Below the pieces are notes generated by a model. It was not told where the DNA came from and did not search any database. It saw nothing but the letters and a program-made list of their open reading frames with translations. The translations under genes and the position numbers were made by a program. 64,000 nt of DNA from an uncultured Pseudomonadota bacterium. GTDB lineage: Bacteria > Myxococcota_A > UBA796 > GCA-2862545. Shown here piece after piece: positions 1-9,056 of this stretch (positions within the stretch are counted from its first letter, which is position 1; each line of letters opens with the position of its first letter). Location of the stretch: contig CAJXTB010000013.1 in assembly GCA_913061235.1 (NCBI GenBank), forward strand, positions 114,537 through 178,536, written 5' to 3'.

Positions 1-1
1 C

Positions 2-652
2 GTAGATGGGGAAGAGTTCACCTACGACGCCATCTGTGTGGACGGTAAGCCGGTCTACGAGAACGTGGCCCAGTACCTTCCGCGACCGCTCATCGCGCGC
101 AGCAATGAGTGGATTAGCCCGGTCATCATCACCATCCGGGACCTCAAGCAGGCCCCCATCGCCGAGGGCATTGCGTTTGGTCGCAAGGTCGTGCGTGCGC
201 TGAACATGGGAACCGGCTTTGTGCACATGGAGTGGTACCGGACGGCATCGGGCGAGGTTGTGTTCGGTGAGATTGGCTGTCGACCCGGCGGCGCACATCT
301 CGTTGACCAGATGAACTTCACGTCCGATGTGGACCTGTTTCGCGAGTGGGCGAGGGCGGTGTGCCACCGCCGAATCATGACGAGCACACCGCGTGCCTAC
401 AACGTCGCCATCATCTTCAAGCGCGCTCAAGGCCAGGGGCGAATCAGTCGTATTGATGGCCTAGAAGCCTTCGGTAGTCGCTACGGTAAGTATGTGGTGG
501 CCGACACGCTGTCTGCCGTGGGTACGCCACGTCGAAACTGGAAGAACACTCTGTTGAGCGACGGTTTTCTTATCTTGCGTCACCCGGAGTTTGCCGAGGC
601 CAAGCGCATTGCTGAGGCGGCGGCTACGCAGATCACCCTGTACGCGGAATAG
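2..652 (+). CDS. ATP-grasp domain protein, C-terminal part (5' end outside window)
   Basis: The reading frame is open from base 2 and ends at the TAG at 652, leaving 216 visible residues. The visible part fits the C-terminal half of an ATP-grasp ligase: an acidic strand segment GFVHMEWYRT, then EIGCRPGGAH, matching the metal-binding E-x-N/G-x-R-P-G-G pattern of ATP-grasp enzymes such as carbamoyl-phosphate-synthase-like and carnosine-synthase-like ligases. A GTG at 38 could be read as a start, but homologous-looking sequence continues upstream, so the gene is cut by the window edge. The substrate cannot be told from this fragment. A second, different ATP-grasp protein lies at 58071-59459. The acyltransferase gene follows 64 bp downstream on the same strand. 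Confidence 0.75.
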   Translation, partial: VDGEEFTYDAICVDGKPVYENVAQYLPRPLIARSNEWISPVIITIRDLKQAPIAEGIAFGRKVVRALNMGTGFVHMEWYRTASGEVVFGEIGCRPGGAHLVDQMNFTSDVDLFREWARAVCHRRIMTSTPRAYNVAIIFKRAQGQGRISRIDGLEAFGSRYGKYVVADTLSAVGTPRRNWKNTLLSDGFLILRHPEFAEAKRIAEAAATQITLYAE

Positions 653-716
653 CGGCGGCGAGTCGTGTACCGAACCGATGCGCTTCAGCGGGTGGTACGC
701 TTGGGCCGGAGGGCTC

Positions 717-1472
717 ATGCCCGGTCAGTCGAACGTGTTGGTGCGGGTGTTGTCGGCAGTGTTCGGCGTGTGGGCCTTGCTCGGCAGCATGGCCATGGCC
801 GCCGTCTGTTGTATTGCCATGGTGCCCTTTGCACTGTTGCCCAAAGGCAAGCGTGAGCGGTACACCCTGCCCATGGGGCAGCTGCTCTCATGGCTGATTC
901 TGCGTGTGATGCTGCTGTCGCGCGTCCAGGTCCTCGGTGAGACACCTCCGCCAGGCGGCGCGATGGTGCTGTGCAACCACCGCTCGTGGCTCGATGCCCT
1001 GATGCTGACTGCGTACACGGGCAGTGCGGGACTGGCCAAGCACGAGATTCGACGCATTCCCTTCATTGGTGCTGCCGCCTCGCTCGCCGGAGCGGTGTTC
1101 ATTGACCGCCGCAACCCCGAGTCCCGCGCGGCTGGGCGTCGCGGTGTCGTGGCGTTCATTGCCGCCGGGTTCAAGATTCAGCTGTTCCCCGAAGGAACGC
1201 GCACCCGGACTGGCGCCATTGCTGAGCGTGTGCATCTGTCCCTCATCTCGGACTGCTACGACGCCGGCCTGTCCGTACTGCCGTGTGCCGTCGCCCACAC
1301 GGAAGATGCCCTGCCTACCGGGCAGTTCGGTGCGTTTCCACTCCAGCGCGCCACCCTGTACATCTGTCCGGTGATGCAGCCCTCGGAGTTCGATGACCGA
1401 GATGTGTTTGCCCAAGCGTGTTGGCAACAGGTCGTCGAGCAGGCCGACCGACTGAACGGCGTTTCGGAGTAG
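717..1472 (+). CDS. 1-acyl-sn-glycerol-3-phosphate acyltransferase family protein (PlsC-like)
   Basis: This 251-residue protein carries the two hallmark motifs of the PlsC/LPLAT family: NHRSWLDA (the catalytic H-x4-D) near residue 87 and FPEGTR (glycerol-phosphate binding) near residue 156. One or two N-terminal hydrophobic stretches (about residues 5-35 and 50-65) would anchor it in the inner membrane. The expected reaction is acyl transfer to lysophosphatidic acid or a related lysolipid. The start at ATG 717 was chosen because GGAGGG sits just upstream; the longer open frame from 591 runs into the ATP-grasp gene and lacks such a site. The exact acceptor is unknown, since the same motifs occur in ornithine-lipid and other acyltransferases. 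Confidence 0.88.
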   Translation: MPGQSNVLVRVLSAVFGVWALLGSMAMAAVCCIAMVPFALLPKGKRERYTLPMGQLLSWLILRVMLLSRVQVLGETPPPGGAMVLCNHRSWLDALMLTAYTGSAGLAKHEIRRIPFIGAAASLAGAVFIDRRNPESRAAGRRGVVAFIAAGFKIQLFPEGTRTRTGAIAERVHLSLISDCYDAGLSVLPCAVAHTEDALPTGQFGAFPLQRATLYICPVMQPSEFDDRDVFAQACWQQVVEQADRLNGVSE

Positions 1473-1580
1473 GCCAAGCTGTTCCGGTTGGTCGCAGGCT
1501 TGAACGGCCTTCGCCGCAACGTCTTGGTTCTCGTCAGTCGCGAAATCGAGTAGACTCGCGCTCAGACCCCGAGGACTCTC

Positions 1581-1850
1581 ATGCCCGAAAAGAAACTGCG
1601 CGACTCACTCATCGAGCTTCGAACACAGCTAGACAAGCGCGAAGACCTCGACGACGAAGCGCGTCAGATGCTCGCGGAGCTGCACGACCGCATTGAGTCG
1701 ACCTTGGAGATGACCGAGGAAGCGGCTCCGGTGCGTGCCGAAGCGGCAACTACTGCTACGAGTGCGAGTGCCGAGTTCGCGGCGAGCTACCCACGGCTCT
1801 CGGCGACTCTGGAACAAATCGCTGAGGTCCTGTCCGGCATGGGCATCTAA
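1581..1850 (+). CDS. DUF4404-like small protein
   Basis: The 89-residue product is mostly charged alpha-helix (MPEKKLRDSLIELRTQLDK...), with an Ala/Thr-rich middle and a C-terminal part reading YPRLSATLEQIAEVLSGMGI. The order of two amphipathic helices, linker, and a P-R-L-x-A-T-L-x-x-I-A-x-x-L-x-x-M-G-I ending matches the DUF4404 family as I remember it. The function of that family is not known. There is no signal peptide or membrane segment, so a small cytoplasmic coiled-coil protein is likely. The AGGACTCTC upstream of ATG 1581 is a plausible ribosome site. It stands alone between the acyltransferase and the LysM gene. Confidence 0.7.
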   Translation: MPEKKLRDSLIELRTQLDKREDLDDEARQMLAELHDRIESTLEMTEEAAPVRAEAATTATSASAEFAASYPRLSATLEQIAEVLSGMGI

Positions 1851-1960
1851 ATGGGCGTGCCGGGCGCAATAGTAGGAGCCTGAACAGCAACAATGCGTAC
1901 ATGTACCGGGTTGCTCTGGTAGTATCTGCCGCGGGAACGTACCGGAATGCGGAGGGCAAT

Positions 1961-3571
1961 GTGGGATACGCACAACAGGCGACGGACTGGCTCTTTGGCT
2001 CCTCCAAGCAGACCGAGGCACCGGCGACTGCGAAGGCCAATGAGACAGGCAATGCCGCCACCGCCGAACAGCAGCAGCGCGCCAACTATGTGGTGCAGTC
2101 TGGCGACTCGGTAGCTGGAATCGCCAAGACGGGTACGGGCGACGCAATGCGCTACGTTGAACTCAACTTGTTTAACGGGCGTGACGCAGAGGCAACTTCG
2201 CTGGAGGGTGGAGACTCCCTAAGCATTCCAGCAGGAGGAGACTGGGACTTGGCTGCGCTCGGCATCGCTGCTGCACCGGTTGAGCAGCTCGCCGCGCCGG
2301 AACCGGAGCAGGACGCAGCGGAAGAAGAGGGGTGGTACGACTGGGCACGTGGCGGTGTTGAGGATGCAGTGGACGCCGGCAAGGATGCGTGGGAGAGCGG
2401 CTGGGAGGCAGTCGATGGTGTGGGGGACGCTGTGCGTGAGGGTTGGGACGACGGGATGGAGTGGGCCGGTGGCCTCGTTCCCGGTGGTCCTGCGATGGCG
2501 CCTGGCACACCCGCGGCCCCGGCTGCACCCGCTGCGCCGGAGCAATCTCCACGTGAGACTGCGCGCGAAGAGGCACTCAAGGACGGCAAGACGAACAATC
2601 TTGACGCGGCAGTGGACCTTGCTGACGACCTAACTATGCAGCACGGCTATGACGGCGCCGTTGCCGGCGATCTACAAGGGTCATCGCGGCGTCGGGCCAT
2701 TCTGCGCGGCGATGTCGACGACTTGACGACCATCTTGTGTAGCGAGTTCACTGCCGCGACTCTGCAGGCGGCTGGCTACGACTTGACCGAGCACTACATG
2801 GACCCCGCCACTGGCGACTACATTGGGTACGCCGACGGCCAGCACTCGGACGGCACGGCAAAGATGACCTTGGTCGACATCTACATGGTCGTCAACGCGC
2901 AGCCAGAAGCCACTCGCTCCATCATGGATGCTTCGGCTGGCGACTGCGAATCGGTCACGCAGGCCTCGGAGCGAGCCCAGGAGGTCGGCGGTGGGAACGT
3001 CCCTGGCAACTTCCAATATTGCGAGGAGCTCACGTTTGTGGACCAGACGGCGTCCACCGATCACAACTTCGGCGCAGGTGCCGCTGCGGTCGCTCTTGGT
3101 GGATTCGAAGTGGTGCTCACAAGCCGCAAGCCGGGCGATATCCAGCAGTGGTTTAAGACGCGCGACGGCGAGTACACGGGCGGCGGACACTCCTCGACCG
3201 TGTACAGCGTCAAGGGCAGTGGTGTGGCGTTGCTCGGCGGTGCGAACGGTCCTACGATTGAGGGCGGAGATGAAGACTTGCAACCAGGTTGGTACGAGAT
3301 TCCTGCCGGAAGCGCTCTGCGCTGGGTCATTGGCCCAGACACGGAGCCGAGCGCTGTCGCCTCCCTGTCCGCTAGCGACATTCAGCTTATCGATGCGAAT
3401 ACCCGAGGTGCCGGGAATGATGCGACCAAGACGGGTTCGTTCGAGGCCCAGGAAGACTACAGCGATTCCGGTCGGTCCAAGGTCACGAGTGCCGGGCGTC
3501 TGCCGACAAGCGACTGGTTCGCGTGGACCGCGACAGATGCGCCTGAGTCCACACAGCGATTGGACGGGTGA
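1961..3571 (+). CDS. LysM protein with papain-fold (NlpC/P60- or CHAP-like) C-terminal region
   Basis: This is a 536-residue protein without an obvious signal peptide. Residues about 43-90 form a LysM module (YVVQSGDSVAGIAK... LEGGDSLSIP), which binds glycans such as peptidoglycan or, in contractile systems, acts as a baseplate/tail adaptor. A Pro/Ala linker (about 180-205) follows. The C-terminal part has Cys259 in LCSEFTAATLQAAGYDL and His409 in GGGHSSTVYSVKG, preceded by KPGDI. That order and spacing of Cys and His is typical of NlpC/P60 or CHAP amidases/peptidases. GTG 1961 has GGAGG upstream; an ATG at 1901 in the same frame has none. The stop overlaps the start of the next gene, so the two are translationally coupled. 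The catalytic activity is inferred. Confidence 0.65.
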   Translation: MGYAQQATDWLFGSSKQTEAPATAKANETGNAATAEQQQRANYVVQSGDSVAGIAKTGTGDAMRYVELNLFNGRDAEATSLEGGDSLSIPAGGDWDLAALGIAAAPVEQLAAPEPEQDAAEEEGWYDWARGGVEDAVDAGKDAWESGWEAVDGVGDAVREGWDDGMEWAGGLVPGGPAMAPGTPAAPAAPAAPEQSPRETAREEALKDGKTNNLDAAVDLADDLTMQHGYDGAVAGDLQGSSRRRAILRGDVDDLTTILCSEFTAATLQAAGYDLTEHYMDPATGDYIGYADGQHSDGTAKMTLVDIYMVVNAQPEATRSIMDASAGDCESVTQASERAQEVGGGNVPGNFQYCEELTFVDQTASTDHNFGAGAAAVALGGFEVVLTSRKPGDIQQWFKTRDGEYTGGGHSSTVYSVKGSGVALLGGANGPTIEGGDEDLQPGWYEIPAGSALRWVIGPDTEPSAVASLSASDIQLIDANTRGAGNDATKTGSFEAQEDYSDSGRSKVTSAGRLPTSDWFAWTATDAPESTQRLDG

Positions 3572-4398
3572 TGCGTCCTGTACACGTGTTGTGTAGTCTC
3601 GTTGGGTTCGCCGTGGTCTGTATCGCGTGTGCCGGCGGCGTTGAGCCCGGCGTGGCGGAAGGCCCGGATGCCGAAATAGACGCGACTGCTTCTGAGGCGA
3701 CTGGCGCCGCCGAACAGCCCGAGACGGCGTCGCTAAGCATCGCGTTGAGGGGAATGGCAAGCCGAACTCCCGAGCTGATAGATGCCAACGCCAGCGGAAC
3801 TTACGTAGCGCTTCGCATCCCAACCCTGCGTGACGCGGACAGCGATGACATTGCTCGCTGCGCTTACGCGGGGCTTGCTGACGGCGTAGACGGCATGGAG
3901 CTCGCGCTGGTCGACTTTGAGACGCAGTCCGTTCAACAGTGGACCGTCTACCGAACGCCGACGCCGGACGACTCCAGCTGTACGAATGAGGCCGACGCCG
4001 TCGCAGAGTTGACGCTGGCTAAAGAGGCCATGGCTGCTGCAGGGCTGGATTCGACACAGCGCGGAGCTTGGTTCATGCCCGGTCCGTTTACCGCGGAAGG
4101 CAAGCATTCTCGTCGTCCAACGACCGAACAGCGGACCTTCGCACTGCCCAGCGGTGAGGTCATGTCCGTTGTTCTCGGGCACACATCGGACAGCGGATAC
4201 CATACCTACACGGGCCGCGTCACCGGCTCCATCGGCGAGGCGACCGTCAGCCACTCCCCCAATCCGGCAATGGGAGGAGCGGGCGACTTGGAGGTTCGTG
4301 GGGCGGTTGAGACACAAGCGGGAACAGTGGTGCTGTTCGAGGCGACCCACGGTCCCGCTGGTATTTGGTCAAGCTGGATGCTCACGCCGCCACGATGA
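3571..4398 (+). CDS. Putative lipoprotein coupled to the LysM/papain-fold gene
   Basis: The product has 275 residues. Its N-terminus has a hydrophobic signal (MRPVHVLCSLVGFAVV) and a lipobox-like CIAC followed by GGVEPG, so it is probably a lipoprotein; the Cys at lipobox position -3 is unusual. The rest is soluble, with no domain I recognise. Two short stretches (about 95-150) contain paired cysteines. Its ATG overlaps the TGA of the upstream LysM gene by one base, so the two are almost certainly co-expressed. That arrangement is compatible with an enzyme and its envelope-bound partner or immunity protein, but nothing in the sequence proves this. It converges on the minus-strand operon starting at 4427. 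Confidence 0.6.
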   Translation: MRPVHVLCSLVGFAVVCIACAGGVEPGVAEGPDAEIDATASEATGAAEQPETASLSIALRGMASRTPELIDANASGTYVALRIPTLRDADSDDIARCAYAGLADGVDGMELALVDFETQSVQQWTVYRTPTPDDSSCTNEADAVAELTLAKEAMAAAGLDSTQRGAWFMPGPFTAEGKHSRRPTTEQRTFALPSGEVMSVVLGHTSDSGYHTYTGRVTGSIGEATVSHSPNPAMGGAGDLEVRGAVETQAGTVVLFEATHGPAGIWSSWMLTPPR

Positions 4399-4426
4399 CG
4401 GTCGCGGTCGGGCATGCGCACACAGA

Positions 4427-5023
4427 CTACAGCTGCACACCGACAGACAGGCGAAGGCTCATTCCGCGGAGATTCGTCGTTCCGAATGGCTCCAGCTCGA
4501 TTGGCGCCGACCACTGGTAGCCGGCCGAGAACCGGAACTGCAGTGGGATGGGCAGAGCGGAGTCGGGGACGGTAATCTTCAGCGCCGGTGCCACACGAAA
4601 GCCAGGTGCAAAGCCGGTTGCGCTCTTCTGAATCGCGCTGTCGGGGTCGTCGCTGTCGTCGTCAAAGCGGGCGAGGGCGAACTGGCCGGTGCCGCTGGCT
4701 TCCCCGCCAACGGCGAAGAAGATGTTGACTGGAACGAGGGCTTCTAGACCCAGCGAGACGTCGGTCGCGTAGAAGGCGGCGGCACCGATGGTCTCGTTGT
4801 CCGTGCCGTACCATGTGGCGCCACGCCGTCCGTGATGGGAAGCGAGCTGTACGGTGAGGGCGTCGGTGAGGGCGAGACCCACCCGACCTCCAAAGACGGG
4901 CATGCTGTTGGCATTGCCAAAGCGATTTTGAGACCGACCACGGGTGGGCACGATGCCGACCTCTGGGGCAAGCTCTAGATGTAGGTCGCCGGCGCTGGCG
5001 AGAGAGAGAAGTAGGACAATCAT
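4427..5023 (-). CDS. Putative outer-membrane beta-barrel protein
   Basis: This 198-residue protein begins with a short signal sequence (MIVLLLSLASAGD) and continues as alternating polar/hydrophobic strands rich in Gly and aromatic residues, ending in LRLSVGVQL. That pattern fits a small outer-membrane beta-barrel of about eight strands. Segments such as FGGRVGLALTDALTVQLASH and LQFRFSAGYQWSAP read as transmembrane strands. Its ATG overlaps the TGA of the upstream propeller lipoprotein gene by four bases, so it is the last gene of a three-gene operon (8118 to 4427). It could anchor or display the two lipoproteins. No specific family was recognised. Confidence 0.6.
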   Translation of the reverse strand: MIVLLLSLASAGDLHLELAPEVGIVPTRGRSQNRFGNANSMPVFGGRVGLALTDALTVQLASHHGRRGATWYGTDNETIGAAAFYATDVSLGLEALVPVNIFFAVGGEASGTGQFALARFDDDSDDPDSAIQKSATGFAPGFRVAPALKITVPDSALPIPLQFRFSAGYQWSAPIELEPFGTTNLRGMSLRLSVGVQL

Positions 5024-6507
5024 GGGCTTTCCTCCAGCGTGAGCGGCTCGGTCTCGTTGAGGATGTTCTGAAGGGCGAAGCCGCTGGCCTCAAGGAAGGT
5101 GTCGTCGCTTGGGTCGTACAGACTGACGAGCCCCATTGCGTTGTCGTGAGCAATGAAGAAGCGCCCATCTCCGAGGTCGCCAATGCCCACAGGTGCGTCG
5201 ATGAGTGGAACGACGTCGGCGATGCCGGTCGCGAGCTCACCCCGCCACAGGCTGTCGATGCCGTCTTGCAGCACCAGCGCCCACACCGAGCCGTCGTCAC
5301 CCGTCGTGAACGACAGGCCAACGCCTGGAGCGTCCAGAGCGTACGGGATGGTCTCGCCGCGAACGCCGCGCAGGTCAATGAGTTCCATACCGGCGCGATT
5401 GGTCGAGGTTGGAGCGGTGAACGCAACACCGAAGGCGCCATCTGGAGACAGCGCCATCTCGTTGGGAATCGCTTGCAGGCGGTACTCCGTCAGCTCGCCG
5501 GTGGCGTACTCGTATCGGTAGACGTCGCGGCCGCGGTTCTCTGCATACAACAAAGCGTATCGGTCCGTAGACAAGATGCGTGACATCGGCTCGTCGAGGT
5601 CGATGGTGCGCAGCTCGAAGCGGTCGTGGTCCATGACAGTGAGCTCGCTGCGGCTCGGGAAGACGAACAACGTCTCATCCGTGCTGGGCTCTACGTGCAT
5701 GGCCGATGGAGTCCCTGGCAACGAGACCAGGTTCACGCTCGGGTCGAGTAGGTCCAGGATGTACAGGTCACCGCCGCTGTTGGTGCTGATGAGCGCGAAG
5801 CGTCCGTCTGGCGTGAGGTCTACGCCAACCGGGGTGACCACGACGTCTGGGTCGAGGGTCAGCGGAAAGGTGGTGGAGGTGCGCGGCGGTGAGGCTGTGA
5901 GGTCGACGACTGCGACCTGACTCTGCGACAGAACCACAGCACTGACGCCGTCTTCTGTAAACAGGATGCGGTCGGCGGCGAAGCCCACTCGTACGGGGGT
6001 GCGGGTGCCGTCAACAAGGTCGAGGATGTCGATCTCGTTGAGATTGACGACACCGAGTGGACCCTCTGGAGGTGGACCCGCCAGCCAAGCGACGGCGCGC
6101 GTCTCACCAGGGGCAAAGGCCAAGGTATCGAGGTGCTTTCCGACGGGAACTTCGAGCTGGAGTTCACCGTCTTGGATCAGAGCAACAGTGCTGTCGGTGC
6201 GCAGGTCAGCGCACTCATCGCGACCGTCGGGCACGCAGTATTCACGGTCTAGGAATGTGGCGATGCCGGTCTCGTCAGGCAGGACCATGAGGTTGCGGCG
6301 CTGACCGCCCTGTAGGTCTACAATGCTGTCGGCGCCGTCGGTGTCCACGTAGGCTAGAGCGCCATCGGCGAGGGGAACGTACAGGGTGCCGCTGGCGGCG
6401 ACGACGCCTGTCGGACTCCACAGAGGCTCTGTGTCCCAGTCCGAACCGTCGGGCATTCCAGACCAGCCGCAGCCGGCGAGGGCGAGCAGGGGAAGAAGGC
6501 GAATCAT
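5020..6507 (-). CDS. Beta-propeller lipoprotein (YVTN/WD40-like repeats)
   Basis: The 495-residue product starts MIRLLPLLALAGCGWSG, a good signal peptide with lipobox LAGC. The mature part consists of repeating blades of about 40-45 residues, each ending like LTPDGRFALISTNSGGDLYILDLL or LSPDGAFGVAF, the S/T-P-D-G-x-x-[AF] pattern of YVTN/WD40-like surface propellers. It overlaps the barrel gene downstream and lies three bases after the stop of its paralogue (6511-8118). The two share general architecture but differ in detail, so they look like an old duplication. Binding partners are unknown. Confidence 0.75.
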   Translation of the reverse strand: MIRLLPLLALAGCGWSGMPDGSDWDTEPLWSPTGVVAASGTLYVPLADGALAYVDTDGADSIVDLQGGQRRNLMVLPDETGIATFLDREYCVPDGRDECADLRTDSTVALIQDGELQLEVPVGKHLDTLAFAPGETRAVAWLAGPPPEGPLGVVNLNEIDILDLVDGTRTPVRVGFAADRILFTEDGVSAVVLSQSQVAVVDLTASPPRTSTTFPLTLDPDVVVTPVGVDLTPDGRFALISTNSGGDLYILDLLDPSVNLVSLPGTPSAMHVEPSTDETLFVFPSRSELTVMDHDRFELRTIDLDEPMSRILSTDRYALLYAENRGRDVYRYEYATGELTEYRLQAIPNEMALSPDGAFGVAFTAPTSTNRAGMELIDLRGVRGETIPYALDAPGVGLSFTTGDDGSVWALVLQDGIDSLWRGELATGIADVVPLIDAPVGIGDLGDGRFFIAHDNAMGLVSLYDPSDDTFLEASGFALQNILNETEPLTLEESP

Positions 6508-6510
6508 GGT

Positions 6511-8118
6511 CTAGTCCTCAATCGCTGAGTTGAGCTCAAAGCCGGTGAGTGTTTCAAGAGACTGGTCGTCTGCGCCGTAGAAGCTGATGCGTCCGAGCGG
6601 GTGCTCTTGGCTCACCCATGCCGGCGGCTCAATGTCGTCCGTTGGGTCGAGGTCGGGGATGACGCCGACCCAGACAGGGTTGCTGCGCAGCTGCACGTCG
6701 GTTGCAATGAGCGTGTTGTAGTCGAGCACGGTGAGCAGGCTCTCCGTCTCGTAGATGAGGTACCCGCGGTCACCGGAGAGGCTGTTAACGAAGCCGCGTG
6801 CTTCAGACGGCAGACGCAGGGTGTTGGGCCGGAAGTCGTTCAGATCGATGAGCGACAGCGCCCAGCTATTCGTGAACGGACTCTGGGCTGCGTCGGGCGC
6901 ATCTTCGCGTGTGTGAACCACCATCAGAGTGTCGCCGGTCGGTGTCACTGCCATTCCTGCAACGGGCTTGGGCAGCGAGCGCAGATCGATCTGGTCGGTG
7001 GTGAGGTCCCATGTGGCGTAGCGGTCTTCGAGCGTTGCGGTCGTGTAGATGACCGCCGTGTTGCCGCTGGGCGCGAACAGAACCGAGCCGAGTGAGGCAT
7101 CTTCGGGAAGGGCGAGGACTTCGGGGGCGTCGAATGGCGCACCCAGGTCGAAGCGGTACAGCTCGTGGGAGCCGCGGCTCACGACGACCGCCGACTGGCC
7201 GTCGGGTGCAAGGTCGAGGTCGGTCGGATTGTCGCCAATCGGTGTGTACTGGACCACTTCGGTGTTCAGGTCCACCACGGCGATGCTGCTGGCGCCGAAC
7301 TGGCGTACCAACGCGACATCTCCAGCAGGCGACAGCAAGACTTCTTCGGCGCTTGGCGGATTGATCAGGTCTTCGCTGACGCGGACCAAGTTGGGGGACG
7401 GCGTGCTGGCGGTCAGGTCAATGCTCGCTAGCCAGGCGTCCGCCACGACCACCGCGAGACTGTCGTCCGGCGTGAAGGCGACGTCGCTTGGACTAAATCC
7501 AACGACCATCGGGTAGTGGGTCTGTGTGGTCAGGTCGACCAAGCTGATCTCGTTGAACGAGACGGTCCCGGTCGGAGTGGGGTCGTCTGGCCGCTCGGCA
7601 CGAACGTCGTGCCACAGCAGAACCCAGCCACCATCGGGTGACATGACCATGCGGTTCATGTGCGGGCGAACGGGGACCTGCACTCCCATCAACGAGCCTG
7701 CGTCAAGCACGGTGACGGTGTCGTCTCCGCGGTTGAACACCGCTGCCGTTGCATAGTCTGGGCTGGTCAGAACAATCTGAGGGTCATTTCCCACACGGGT
7801 GGTCAGCACTTCCTTGGTGTGAACGTCAATACGGGTGACGGTGCCACGGTCCGGATTGGCAATGAAGACGTAGACATCGGTCTGTGCGGGCAGCAGTGCG
7901 GCAAAGCCGTCCTCGCGCTCGGGTGGGGCGGTGTCCGGGTCATTGTCGTCGTCCGGCGCCTCTGATTGGTCGGTGTCGGCGTCGTAATCGGCGTCGGTGC
8001 CCCAGTCGGCGTCGGTGTCGGCTTGGTCAGCGTAGCCGTAGGCTCCGTCAGAGGAACAGCCAACGGTCAGGGACAATCCGAGTGCGAGGGCAAGGATTGG
8101 GAAGGGGGAGCGGGTCAT
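6511..8118 (-). CDS. Beta-propeller lipoprotein with Asp/Thr-rich spacer
   Basis: This 535-residue protein starts MTRSPFPILALALGLSLTVG with the lipobox cysteine next (VGC), then an Asp/Ala/Thr spacer of roughly 45 residues (DADWGTDADYDADTDQ), then a propeller with blades such as APDGQSAVVVSRGSHELYRF and APSGNTAVIYTT. ATG 8118 is preceded by GGAGG at the right distance; the longer frame to 8160 is not needed. The acidic spacer probably lifts the propeller off the membrane and may bind calcium (inference). It is the first gene of the operon with the propeller at 5020 and the barrel at 4427. Confidence 0.78.
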   Translation of the reverse strand: MTRSPFPILALALGLSLTVGCSSDGAYGYADQADTDADWGTDADYDADTDQSEAPDDDNDPDTAPPEREDGFAALLPAQTDVYVFIANPDRGTVTRIDVHTKEVLTTRVGNDPQIVLTSPDYATAAVFNRGDDTVTVLDAGSLMGVQVPVRPHMNRMVMSPDGGWVLLWHDVRAERPDDPTPTGTVSFNEISLVDLTTQTHYPMVVGFSPSDVAFTPDDSLAVVVADAWLASIDLTASTPSPNLVRVSEDLINPPSAEEVLLSPAGDVALVRQFGASSIAVVDLNTEVVQYTPIGDNPTDLDLAPDGQSAVVVSRGSHELYRFDLGAPFDAPEVLALPEDASLGSVLFAPSGNTAVIYTTATLEDRYATWDLTTDQIDLRSLPKPVAGMAVTPTGDTLMVVHTREDAPDAAQSPFTNSWALSLIDLNDFRPNTLRLPSEARGFVNSLSGDRGYLIYETESLLTVLDYNTLIATDVQLRSNPVWVGVIPDLDPTDDIEPPAWVSQEHPLGRISFYGADDQSLETLTGFELNSAIED

Positions 8119-8252
8119 GGAGCCTCCGTGAGGCAAGTTGGTACGCACACTCTGTGCCATGCCAGGATTATGACCGTCTACCGTGATCGATGCCTTTGTG
8201 CCTCAGCGTCACTCCGCGGAAAACAGGACATCCATGTCGCGGGCTGGTTGAT

Positions 8253-9056
8253 TTAGCGCTGGGGCTGCCGCTGAATCCGGTCCCGCCGGAGTCGGTGGGC
8301 GTCGTCGAACATGGACCACAGCAGGGCGAGCACCGCGGCGACAGACGCTAGGCCTACGCTCGCCGCAATGAGGAACAGCACCACAATCTGATAGCGAGAG
8401 GCCAGGACGGGGTCGGTACCGCCCAAGATTTGGCCGGTCATCATGCCCGGAATGGTGACGAGTCCGACAGCACTCATCACGTTCAAGATGGGAACCATGG
8501 CTACGCGTAGGGACTCGGCCGCGACCGGGCGTGCCGCCTCCCACCAAGTGGCTCCCAGTGCCAAGCGTGCTTCCACCAGACCGCGCTGGTCATCGAGAAG
8601 CGTCAGCACGCGCTCCATGCCTAAAGACACGCCAGTCAGGCTGTTTCCGAGCATCATGCCGAGCAAAGGAATGGCGACCTGCGGTGTCCACCATGGGTCG
8701 GCGCCGATTATGACGGTACTTCCAAGAACGGCGGTACTCCCGCATCCGATGAGCAGCGCGATGGTCGTGGTGCCCCAGTCTCCGCGCGTGCGTCGGGAGG
8801 AGCGGGCCAGAGCCTCGCGGGCAGCCAGGGCCACCATTGCACAGCCCATCGCGGCCACAAGCCAGCCGTTGGCGTACTGAAACACCGGAAGTAGGAGCCA
8901 GCCGAGCAGCGTGAGCTGAACCAGTGTTCGCAGTGTGGCGACAGCGAGCTTCTTCTCCAGACCGAGGCCGAACCCGAAGGACAGTAGGCCGTTCAGCACG
9001 ATGAGCGCTGCGGCAGCACCCACCTGCCAAAGGGACAGGGGTAGGGCGCCGGTCAT
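8253..9056 (-). CDS. fetB: FetB/UPF0014-type ABC transporter permease
   Basis: The product is a 267-residue polytopic membrane protein with about seven hydrophobic helices. The motifs LVQLTLLGWLL, PLLGMMLGNSLTGVSLGMER, EARLALGATWWEAARP and TIPGMMTGQILGG match the UPF0014/FetB permease family; the EARLALGAT segment is the coupling helix that contacts the ATPase. In E. coli, FetAB (YbbLM) has been linked to iron export and oxidative stress resistance; transfer of that role to this protein is inference. ATG 9056 overlaps the ATPase stop by four bases (ATGA). The longer frame to 9272 is an antisense-like extension into the ATPase gene and is not used. Confidence 0.85.
   Translation of the reverse strand: MTGALPLSLWQVGAAAALIVLNGLLSFGFGLGLEKKLAVATLRTLVQLTLLGWLLLPVFQYANGWLVAAMGCAMVALAAREALARSSRRTRGDWGTTTIALLIGCGSTAVLGSTVIIGADPWWTPQVAIPLLGMMLGNSLTGVSLGMERVLTLLDDQRGLVEARLALGATWWEAARPVAAESLRVAMVPILNVMSAVGLVTIPGMMTGQILGGTDPVLASRYQIVVLFLIAASVGLASVAAVLALLWSMFDDAHRLRRDRIQRQPQR

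Noticed and set aside
2681..3823. 380-codon minus-strand open frame
   Set aside because: It is antisense to the LysM protein and lipoprotein genes, Arg-rich, without ribosome site or domain; a shadow of GC-rich coding DNA.
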